Shown here in pieces: positions 23,647 through 30,243 of a DNA stretch of 30,243 bases. How positions within the stretch are numbered: position 1 is the stretch's first letter; each line of letters starts with the position of its first letter. A program made the position numbers and the translations under genes. The DNA is from CAZOGW01 sp964579415. Its GTDB lineage: Bacteria > Actinomycetota > Acidimicrobiia > Spongiisociales > UBA5794. Location of the stretch: the NCBI GenBank assembly GCA_964579415.1, contig CAZOGW010000026.1, positions 1 through 30,243 of the forward strand, given 5' to 3'. The notes beneath the pieces are model-generated. The model had not been told where the DNA came from, searched no databases, and saw only the letters and a program-made list of their open reading frames with translations.

Positions 23647-25791
23647 ATGGCCACGGCACACAGCACAACAGACGTGACGCGCCTCGATGTCGTCCGCCTG
23701 GAAAGCGGAATGACGGTCGCCGAGGCGCGCCGCCGCCTCGACCGTGCTCCCGCCGATGCCGCGGTGCTGGTCCACCGCACCGAGATCGACGGCGACGCCT
23801 GGTACCGGTTCCAGCGCGACCGACTTGCCGACCTCATCGCCGATGCGCCCCCGAAGGAACCTCTGGGGAGGCACATCACCCTCGACGCCCTCAACCGGGT
23901 CCCTGTCGTGGACCTAGCCGAGGTCGATGATCCCGCCACGGCCTCCGGAGTCCTCATGGTCGGGCCCACGATGGTCGGCTTCGCCTTGTCTCCATCCACA
24001 CCCGGGGCCCCGGAACCTCCCCGGCGCGGCTCCGGCTCAGTGCCGGACGTTCCGGAACCAGCGACCGACCGACCCGGGGGCGACGATGCCCACCTCCCCG
24101 AGTCCTCGGGAGCGGAGTACCCGGGCGATGTCCTGGAGTCCACCGGGCCCGCCTCGGTCGATGAGGGCTCCGCCGCCACCGAGGGAACACAGACGCTGTC
24201 CGCCTTCGGCGCCATGGAGGCGCCGCCGGTGGTGGGCCGCGACGAGTCGTTCACCGTCGAGATCTCCGTGGTCGCCGAGGCAGCGCCGGGCAGCACCGGT
24301 GGTGAGTTGGTGGTGCCCGACGTACCCGCCGGGGCAGCGACGATCAGCCTCGGAGTCCAGCTGGTGACCGGGTTCGAGGTCACCGACGGCGCCGGCACCT
24401 ACCGGACGTTCGACGTCGACGTGGCCGCCGCCTCCGGTGGACCCGTCACCTTCGCCCTCAAGCCGGGCACCCTTCCCGCCTCGTACGATCCGGATGTCGG
24501 AATCTGGGTGGAGCGGGTGCTCGCCCTCTTCTTTCACCGCGGCGTCCCCTGCGGGCAGGTGTGGCGCGAGGTCAGAGTCAACGTCTCCGGGGACCCGGTG
24601 GCCAACGTCGCTGCCCACCGCGCCTCCCAGGCCGGCGAGGCATCGCCGGTGTCGCCCTCGACCGGGAATGACGAGCTCGACCTCACCGTCACGCTCGCCC
24701 GCTCCGGCGGCACCGCGGCCGGCGTCTACTCCCTGACAATGGCGTCCCGGCATTTCCCCGCCCCCGCCCCGGTCGAGGTGAATGTCGGCGACGACTCCCT
24801 CGGGTTCGCCACCAGCCTCATCCGCGATATCGACCAGCACCTCAACGACCGTACCACCGACGATGTGCTCGCCGGGATCGGCGAGGTCATCGCCGACGCC
24901 CTCCCCACCGGGTTCTGGGACGGCCTCCGCACGGTGTGGGAGGCCGTGGCGGGCGACTCGGTTCCCGCCGACCGGCGCCGCCCGCCGACACTGCTGCTGC
25001 TCACCGAGGAGCCCCATGTCCCCTGGGAGCTGGCTGCCGTGCCGGAGCCGTTCGATCCGGACGCCGCTCCCTTCCTCGGGGCGCAGGTCGACATGGGACG
25101 TTGGCCGCTCGACGCCAGAGCGCCTGCCGCCGACCCGTCGCCGCTGGCGACCGGGGCGGTGGGTGTGGTGGTCGGCAACTACAAGGACGCTCGCGGAGTG
25201 CGGGCGCTTCCCTCTGCCCTGGCAGAGGCGGAAGAGCTGTCCACCCGGTTCCGTGCCCGCTCTGTCGACGCCGCCCCCGAGCAGCTCGACCTGGCCCTCA
25301 AGGGCCGCTTCGGCGACGGGTTCACCTTCGACGGCCTCCACTTCGCCGGGCACGGCGTCAATGACCCGGCCCGGGGCGGCGCCTACCTTATGCTCTCCAA
25401 CGGTCGGCAGATCTCCTCGTACATGTTCCGGGCGGCGAAGGTGGCCGAGTCGGGTCGAGCCTTCCTCTTCCTCAACGCCTGTCAGGTCGGTACCGCCAAT
25501 CAGGCGCTGGGCGAGTACGCCGGCGTCGCCGGTTTCGCGGTGAAGGCGGGTTTCCGGGGCTTCATCGCCCCGCTGTGGTCCGTCTCCGACGATCTGGCCA
25601 GGGAGGTATCCCTCGGCTTCTACGCCGCTTCGAGCCAGGGAGGCACCGTTGCCGGATATCTGAGGGAGTCGCGGCGGCGCTTCCGGGAGACCGACTCCGA
25701 CGACGCCAACGCCACCTGGCTGGCGTACGTGTACTACGGCCACCCCGGGCTCAGGCTGGGCGGTCCACCACAGACGGGAGGCGGAGGATGA
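23647..25791 (+). CDS. CHAT-domain (caspase-like) protease
   Basis: A 714-residue cytoplasmic protein. The C-terminal CHAT domain (~440-705) carries the caspase-type dyad: His569 in LHFAGHG and Cys612 in FLFLNACQVG, followed by GFRGFIAPLWSVSDDLA and YVYYGHPGLRL. The N-terminus (~10-65, MTVAEARRRLDRAPADAAVLV, DRLADLI) resembles a degenerate CBS-like module; an acidic, low-complexity linker (~115-185) leads to a beta-rich domain (~190-380) that I cannot name. ATG 23647 follows GGTGGGAG. The stop overlaps the hydrolase start by ATGA. CHAT proteases act as activators in bacterial conflict and cell-death systems; a coupled enzyme is often the effector, which fits the next gene. Confidence 0.88.
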   Translation: MATAHSTTDVTRLDVVRLESGMTVAEARRRLDRAPADAAVLVHRTEIDGDAWYRFQRDRLADLIADAPPKEPLGRHITLDALNRVPVVDLAEVDDPATASGVLMVGPTMVGFALSPSTPGAPEPPRRGSGSVPDVPEPATDRPGGDDAHLPESSGAEYPGDVLESTGPASVDEGSAATEGTQTLSAFGAMEAPPVVGRDESFTVEISVVAEAAPGSTGGELVVPDVPAGAATISLGVQLVTGFEVTDGAGTYRTFDVDVAAASGGPVTFALKPGTLPASYDPDVGIWVERVLALFFHRGVPCGQVWREVRVNVSGDPVANVAAHRASQAGEASPVSPSTGNDELDLTVTLARSGGTAAGVYSLTMASRHFPAPAPVEVNVGDDSLGFATSLIRDIDQHLNDRTTDDVLAGIGEVIADALPTGFWDGLRTVWEAVAGDSVPADRRRPPTLLLLTEEPHVPWELAAVPEPFDPDAAPFLGAQVDMGRWPLDARAPAADPSPLATGAVGVVVGNYKDARGVRALPSALAEAEELSTRFRARSVDAAPEQLDLALKGRFGDGFTFDGLHFAGHGVNDPARGGAYLMLSNGRQISSYMFRAAKVAESGRAFLFLNACQVGTANQALGEYAGVAGFAVKAGFRGFIAPLWSVSDDLAREVSLGFYAASSQGGTVAGYLRESRRRFRETDSDDANATWLAYVYYGHPGLRLGGPPQTGGGG

Positions 25792-27311
25792 GCGCTGAAG
25801 TGACGTTGGACGGATCGGGCCAGGGCGTCGACCTGCCCATGGGATTCACGCTCTACGCCGGGGGCTTCCGCGGCACCGGGTGGGCGCTGGAGCTCAACGA
25901 CTTCGATTCCAGCACCCGCTCCGGCGGGGCCTGGGATGACGGCTCGGAACTGCTCAACGAGGCACTGGACCGTGCCGGGATGCGCCTCGACCAATCGATC
26001 AGCCTGGCCGTCATCCAGGAGACCGCCGACACAGACGTGCGCGGCGCCACCTACGGCGAGGCGATGGTGCTGGTAGCGCCCGACCTGGGGTCGGACTACG
26101 GGCAGGTGGCCATCGTCGTCGACGAAGACGGGGCGGTCTCGTTCCACTTCCCGGTCGAGGACCTCACCGACCAGGAAACCCAGCCGGCGGGCACCCGCGG
26201 CGCCGGCGGCGAGAAGGTCTTCGTGCTGCGCGCCGCCGTACCCGAGTCGATGCCCGACGGTGAGGACGACGGCACCCGTGGCCTCATCGGGGCGCTGGGC
26301 CGCAAGCTGATCAAGGTGGTGGCGTTCCCGCTGGCGACCGCTGCCGTCCGCGCCGCCAGGGGTGCGCTGCAGGCGTGGGAGGAGAGCAGCCGCGGTCACC
26401 GGCTGCGACGCTTCACCCCGGGCGACTTCCGCACCCGCACAGAAGGAACCTGGAGCGGCGACGACTGGCGGGCGATGAGCGGAAGCCCCGCCTTGCTGTT
26501 CGTCCACGGCACCTTCTCCACCGCCCACGGCGGCTTCGGCGGCATCCCTCCCCAGCTGATTCAGGCGATGCACACCACCTACGGCGGCCGGGTGTTCGCC
26601 TTCGAGCACCCGTCGATCACCGTCGGCCCGGACGAGAACGTCCGCTGGCTGCTCGACCGGCTCCCCTCCGGCGGCAGCCTGGAGGTCGACGTGGTGTGTC
26701 ACAGCCGGGGCGGGCTGGTGGGTCGGGTCCTCGCCGGCGAGTTGGAGGGCCTCGACACCGGACGCATCCGGGTACGCCGGGTGGTGTTCGTGGGGACTCC
26801 CAACAACGGGACGCCGCTCGCAGACTCCGAGCACCTCGGTGTGCTCCTCGACCGGATGGCCACCATCGCCAACCTCTTCCCCGGTGTTCCCGCCGCCGAG
26901 ATCTTCGACGCGGTGCTGGCGGTGGTGAAGGTGGTCGCCCACGGGGTCCTCACCGGCCTCGACGGCCTGGCGGCCATGCGACCCGGCGGGGACTTCCTCA
27001 ACCGCCTCAACGCCGGTGGGCCGACCGAAGCGACGTACTACGGCATCTCGTCGAACTTCGAGCCGACCCGCCCCGGTCTGAAGCGCCTGCTCCAGGGCGC
27101 CCAGGACACCTTCATCGACTTCGTGTTCCAGGACGCCGCCAACGACCTGGTGGTTCCCACCCTCGGCGTCTCCGCCGGCTTCGAGAGCCGGGCCTTCCCC
27201 CTGGAGGGCGACAGGGTGCTCAGCTTCGAAGGCAACGCCGGCATCACCCACTCCACCTACTGGTCCCACCCGGCGACCGCCGAGGCCTTCACCAACTGGC
27301 TGACCGGATAA
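25788..27311 (+). CDS. Alpha/beta-hydrolase (lipase-like) coupled to CHAT protease
   Basis: A 507-residue protein. The N-terminal ~190 residues form an unrecognised domain (YAGGFRGTGWALELNDF; ATYGEAMVLVAPDLGSDYG), followed by a helix with hydrophobic face (GRKLIKVVAFPLATAAVRAARGAL). The C-terminal hydrolase (~225-507) shows the oxyanion region LLFVHGTFS with His240, nucleophile Ser306 in VVCHSRGGLVGR (a CxSxG variant of GxSxG), VFVGTPNNGTPLAD and a likely catalytic His488 in GITHSTYW. ATG 25788 overlaps the CHAT stop and has GGCGGAGG upstream. No secretion signal, so it would act inside the cell, plausibly on membrane lipids once activated. CHAT-linked hydrolases of this kind are known; this pair's role is inferred. 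Confidence 0.85.
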   Translation: MSAEVTLDGSGQGVDLPMGFTLYAGGFRGTGWALELNDFDSSTRSGGAWDDGSELLNEALDRAGMRLDQSISLAVIQETADTDVRGATYGEAMVLVAPDLGSDYGQVAIVVDEDGAVSFHFPVEDLTDQETQPAGTRGAGGEKVFVLRAAVPESMPDGEDDGTRGLIGALGRKLIKVVAFPLATAAVRAARGALQAWEESSRGHRLRRFTPGDFRTRTEGTWSGDDWRAMSGSPALLFVHGTFSTAHGGFGGIPPQLIQAMHTTYGGRVFAFEHPSITVGPDENVRWLLDRLPSGGSLEVDVVCHSRGGLVGRVLAGELEGLDTGRIRVRRVVFVGTPNNGTPLADSEHLGVLLDRMATIANLFPGVPAAEIFDAVLAVVKVVAHGVLTGLDGLAAMRPGGDFLNRLNAGGPTEATYYGISSNFEPTRPGLKRLLQGAQDTFIDFVFQDAANDLVVPTLGVSAGFESRAFPLEGDRVLSFEGNAGITHSTYWSHPATAEAFTNWLTG

Positions 27312-27314
27312 CAC

Positions 27315-27356
27315 CAGTGTTCAGTATCCAGTATCCAGTATTACGTGTTCGGTAGC
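27315..27356. repeat. Heptamer repeat array, about 6 units
   Basis: CAGTGTT CAGTATC CAGTATC CAGTATT ACGTGTT CGGTAGC, starting four bases after the hydrolase stop. It joins the CAGTATC and ACGTGAT subfamilies in one array. Confidence 0.85.
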
Positions 27357-27376
27357 ATCTGGGCCAACTGGCACAT

Positions 27377-27439
27377 TCGTGATACGTGATACCTGATACG
27401 TATTACGTGATACGTGATACGTGATACGTGATACGTAAC
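27377..27439. repeat. Heptamer repeat array, 9 units
   Basis: The longest array: mostly ACGTGAT, with TCGTGAT, ACCTGAT, ACGTATT and ACGTAAC variants. It ends seven bases from the stop of the second CHAT gene, at a convergent junction. Confidence 0.95.
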
Positions 27440-27445
27440 CGTGTG

Positions 27446-29644
27446 CTACCGCTCCAACGCCAGGGTCTGCCACTGGGCGGGACAGTGCTTGGCGACGCGG
27501 CGGTCGGGCACGGAGCTGCGGTTGCCGCGGCGGGTCCCGGCGGCATTGTCGTTGACATCGTTGACGGTGAGAACCGCACCGTACAGGCTCTCCGGGTCGG
27601 GCTCGCGCCCCAGCACGGTCCAGGGAATCCTCGCCTCGATGTAGTAACCGTCGTCGTTGGGGCGGGCTGCGCTCTCAACCTCGGTCGCGGCGCTGCCGTG
27701 AGCGAACACCCGGTTGCCCGGGCACGAGTCTGCGGTGCTGCTCGTCTCGTCGGAGGCCCGTTGCTTCCCGGCAACGGCTTCGTCGGCGTCCGTGGTGGAG
27801 GGCCCGAGGACGATCTGCACGTCGCCGTCGCGCAGTGGCTGCGATTCGGCGATGCCGGTGACGTCCCCGCCGAAGAGGATGTCGACGCCGTCGCCGCGGT
27901 ACATGGTGGCCGGGTCGTCGGCGTGCTTGACGGTGATCTCCGGGTCCTCGACCGAGACGAGAACGAACAGGGCGTCTTCGTCCCATCCAAGCCGCCAGTC
28001 CGACATGACCCGGGGATCGGCTTCGGGGCCGTCGCCGCCGGGGAATGGTGTGGTGTAGACGGGGTTCTCCGGCCAGTCGGTGGGGTCGGCGTCGATGGTG
28101 GGCGGCGACTCGAAGCGGGTTACGGTGATGTCCCCGGTGAGGCTGTGCGGGATGTCCTCCCCCGGCACGGTGGTGACCTGGCCCGGCGACGAGGTGCCGT
28201 CCGTGCCGCCCCCGTCGTCGGGGCGGATCACGAAGAAGGCGACCGCGGCGAGGGCGATGCCAACCAGCACCACGGGGAGCAGGTTGCGACGGCGGCGCGG
28301 CGCACCATCCCGCCCGCCGCGGCCGGGCGGCAGCCATTCCGGGGCGACTGTGCGCGACTCGTGTCCCGGGCCGCGCTCCCCCCCAGGCGCATCGGGTGCC
28401 TCAGACCTTTCGTCGCCGGCTGGGGACGTGACAACCGCCCTGTCGGGCTCGACCGTCGCCGGCCTGGCGTCGAGGACCGGTCCACCGGCGATGACGGCCT
28501 CACCGGCGGTGGTGGTGGCCTCGCCTACCGTTGTGGGGGCGGCGGCACCGGCCACGTCGAAGATGGCCCCGTCGGGCGTCGCCAGGTACAGAACCGGTGA
28601 GCCGAACTCGAAGCTGCTCGACGCCCGACTCATCCACTTGCGCGCTTCTGCGAGAGCGGCATCGACCGGGAACCCGTCGCCGAGTCCGCCGTAGAACCCG
28701 GTGGAGAAGGCGATGGCCGCCTCATCCGTGACCTCGAACTGCATGGCGACCACCGCGGGGATCCCCTTGCGCAGCAGGCTCTGGGCCATCCCGGCGAAGG
28801 GGTCCAGGTCCGAGGTACGGGCGCCTTCGCAGTTGTTGAGCACGGCGAGACGCAGGCTGCGGCAGTCCTGGAGAATGGTCCCCAAGGCCCGGCCGGTGAC
28901 CAACCGGGTGCGGCGCCGGTCATCCTCGAGGAGAACGACGCCGTCCTGGTTGGTGTCGCTGAACTCGCCGTGGCCGATGAAATGGAAGACGTGGATGTCG
29001 TGGCGGCGGAGTTCTCGCTGCAGTTCCGCCTCGGTGGCGCTCCCCAGACGGGTCAACTCCACCAGACCGGCCGCCATCGGTTCGGCGAGTGCGATGTTGA
29101 GGCGATCCCACTCCGCCTCGGTGTCCAGCGTGTCCTGGTACTCGACGGGGTTCGAGATCATCACCAGGATCTTGAGCGGGGGCTCAACCCGGGCAGGGGG
29201 CAGCGTCTGTTCCACCGGGAGGTATCGCACCAGCGGGGTCCAGTTGGACAGTACGGGGAACTCGTCCGCAGAGCTGCGGTACAGGTACTCCCAGGGGAGG
29301 TTCACCAGCAGTGGGGACCGATCGAGGCCGAGACGGATGCGGACACCTTGGCCCTGCGCCTCGGCCGCGCGGGTCGCCTCCACCAGGAGGGCGTCCAACT
29401 CCTCCGGGAACACGGTGCGGTAGAGCCGATCCCCAAAGGCCCGGGCCTGCGCCTCCTGCGGCGTCTCCAGACGGCGCCGGGACTGCTTGCCCTCGAACAT
29501 GGCGAAGAAGTTGTTCAGTTCGGTGGTGTCGAAGGGGACGGCGAAGGTGTGCTCGGCGGTGGCATCGCCAAAGCGGGCGGTGATCTTGTAGCGATCGCCT
29601 TCCGGGGCGATCTCGACGTCGAAGTCCCGATAGATGCGGCTCAC
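27446..29644 (-). CDS. Transmembrane CHAT protease with extracytoplasmic CBM9-like domain
   Basis: A 732-residue single-pass protein. The N-terminal region (~1-140) precedes a CHAT protease (~150-375) with His225 in FHFIGHGEF and Cys272 in LAVLNNCEGA. A Pro/Ala/Thr-rich linker (~375-450) ends in RRRRN, then one membrane helix (~455-473, LLPVVLVGIALAAVAFFVI). The positive-inside rule puts CHAT in the cytoplasm. Outside, after a short linker, a CBM9/DOMON-like beta-sandwich (~495-730) shows PPTIDADPTDWPE, DEDALFVLVSVEDPE, YRGDGVDILFGGD and YYIEARIPWTVLG. The start is GTG 29644 with GGGAGG upstream. The architecture reads as an outside-in receptor that could switch protease activity on ligand binding. 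Confidence 0.9.
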   Translation of the reverse strand: MSRIYRDFDVEIAPEGDRYKITARFGDATAEHTFAVPFDTTELNNFFAMFEGKQSRRRLETPQEAQARAFGDRLYRTVFPEELDALLVEATRAAEAQGQGVRIRLGLDRSPLLVNLPWEYLYRSSADEFPVLSNWTPLVRYLPVEQTLPPARVEPPLKILVMISNPVEYQDTLDTEAEWDRLNIALAEPMAAGLVELTRLGSATEAELQRELRRHDIHVFHFIGHGEFSDTNQDGVVLLEDDRRRTRLVTGRALGTILQDCRSLRLAVLNNCEGARTSDLDPFAGMAQSLLRKGIPAVVAMQFEVTDEAAIAFSTGFYGGLGDGFPVDAALAEARKWMSRASSSFEFGSPVLYLATPDGAIFDVAGAAAPTTVGEATTTAGEAVIAGGPVLDARPATVEPDRAVVTSPAGDERSEAPDAPGGERGPGHESRTVAPEWLPPGRGGRDGAPRRRRNLLPVVLVGIALAAVAFFVIRPDDGGGTDGTSSPGQVTTVPGEDIPHSLTGDITVTRFESPPTIDADPTDWPENPVYTTPFPGGDGPEADPRVMSDWRLGWDEDALFVLVSVEDPEITVKHADDPATMYRGDGVDILFGGDVTGIAESQPLRDGDVQIVLGPSTTDADEAVAGKQRASDETSSTADSCPGNRVFAHGSAATEVESAARPNDDGYYIEARIPWTVLGREPDPESLYGAVLTVNDVNDNAAGTRRGNRSSVPDRRVAKHCPAQWQTLALER

Positions 29645-29848
29645 GTCCTGCGCCTCCCGAGATGCCGGACCTCTCCCTCCGGGCCACCAGCGACGGTCTG
29701 GTGCGCCGGGGTCTGCTCACGCTACTCCCCGGTCCGCCGCCGGGGCTTTCAACGCTACCTGATGCGCCTTCCCCGCCCGCGGATACCTGGTATCCGCCCA
29801 CAAATGGACCCGGCTGAGGTGAGGCGCCGCAGCACCGGTGACGCGAGC

Positions 29849-29882
29849 GAGGCCGCCCCGGGTTCCTCGCCGGGGCGGCCTC
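29849..29882 (-). terminator. Stem-loop terminator after cupredoxin gene
   Basis: A perfect 12-bp stem, GAGGCCGCCCCG / CGGGGCGGCCTC, with a 10-base loop, 20 bases past the stop of the minus-strand cupredoxin gene. No T-tract is present, as is usual in very GC-rich actinobacteria. The rest of 29645-29848 shows no gene. Confidence 0.7.
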
Positions 29883-29902
29883 GAACGTCTCTGAGCGGAT
29901 CG

Positions 29903-30243
29903 TCAGCCGCTGCCGACAATCACCGTCCCTTCCATACCGGGATGGATCTGGCAGAAGTAGTCATACGTCCCGGCGGTGGGCAGGACCACCTGGTAGACCT
30001 CGTCCGGGTCGAGGATGCCGGAGTCCCAGTCCCCCTCGGCAGAGGTCGACGTGTGGATGATGTCGCCGACGTTGGTCCACCGGACCGTCCCTCCCACCGC
30101 GACACGGATCGGGTCCGGGTCGTACCCGAATTCGAACGCTGTCGCCTGGACCAGGATCGGCGGCTGCGTTGTCGTCGTGGTCGTGGGCGGCTGGGTCGTG
30201 GTCGTGGTCGTCGTGGTGGGCGGCAGGGTCGTAGTCGTCGTCG
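29903..30243 (-). CDS. Cupredoxin (plastocyanin-like) protein, 5' end beyond the window
   Basis: The last ~113 codons of a gene that enters from the right edge without a start. A Thr/Pro-rich linker (TTTTTTTQPPTTTTT) leads to a type I copper domain: ATAFEFGYDPDPIRVAVGGTVRWTN-type strands, the first ligand His in DIIHTSTS, then the loop TYDYFCQIHPGMEG supplying Cys, His and Met ligands, and a final strand VIVGSG. All four copper ligands are present. The linker suggests a secreted or lipid-anchored electron carrier. Internal GTG 30097 is not the true start. Confidence 0.85.
   Translation of the reverse strand, partial: TTTTTLPPTTTTTTTTQPPTTTTTTQPPILVQATAFEFGYDPDPIRVAVGGTVRWTNVGDIIHTSTSAEGDWDSGILDPDEVYQVVLPTAGTYDYFCQIHPGMEGTVIVGSG

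Noticed and set aside
24037..25743. 568-codon antisense frame over the CHAT gene
   Set aside because: Same kind of shadow; the plus strand has clear CHAT motifs.

Overview
The window reads as a scaffold from an uncultured, high-GC, mycothiol-producing actinobacterium, plausibly class Acidimicrobiia. Support for this is inferential: a mycothiol synthase gene, Thr-rich secreted proteins, a sortase-anchored surface protein, a DosR/DosS-type two-component pair, and several starts that look leaderless. A run of exactly 100 N (20840-20939) marks an assembly join, so this is probably a metagenome or draft scaffold. No rRNA, tRNA, CRISPR array, transposase or phage gene was recognised.

Layout. 1-6800 holds ordinary chromosomal genes: a small zinc-ribbon protein, mshD, a patatin-like lipase, an orphan Flp-type pilin, a lipoprotein, a translationally coupled pair (DDAH-family amidinohydrolase and M20 deacylase/peptidase), a small helix-turn-helix protein and a conserved hypothetical. 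6900-14140 holds an SDR oxidoreductase and then a hypoxia/dormancy-like island: a divergent DosR-like regulator and DosS-like GAF kinase, flanked by two SRPBCC proteins, a CBS-domain protein and pyruvate phosphate dikinase. DosR-box-like palindromes precede the first SRPBCC gene and lie between the CBS and PPDK genes. 14158-18508 is a repeat-rich spacer followed by a padR-ABC ATPase-FtsX permease operon with two perfect operator-like palindromes. 18559-19626 holds a SnoaL-like protein and a KhtT/TrkA-C-type regulator. 19788-23202 is a large LPxTG surface protein built of DUF11-like repeats, broken by the assembly gap.

The most unusual part is 23647-29644. A CHAT (caspase-like) protease gene overlaps an alpha/beta-hydrolase gene by ATGA. 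These face a second CHAT protein on the other strand that appears to be a transmembrane receptor: cytoplasmic CHAT protease, one membrane helix, extracytoplasmic CBM9-like ligand-binding domain. This is the best candidate here for an undescribed surveillance or cell-fate system. The window ends in a truncated cupredoxin gene.

Across the whole window, 13 arrays of degenerate 7-bp tandem repeats (GTA-containing units) lie only between genes. They mostly abut or supply stop codons and occupy five of the six convergent gene junctions. A second family, GC-rich palindromes, occurs at 48-175 and in opposite orientation at 14158-14247.
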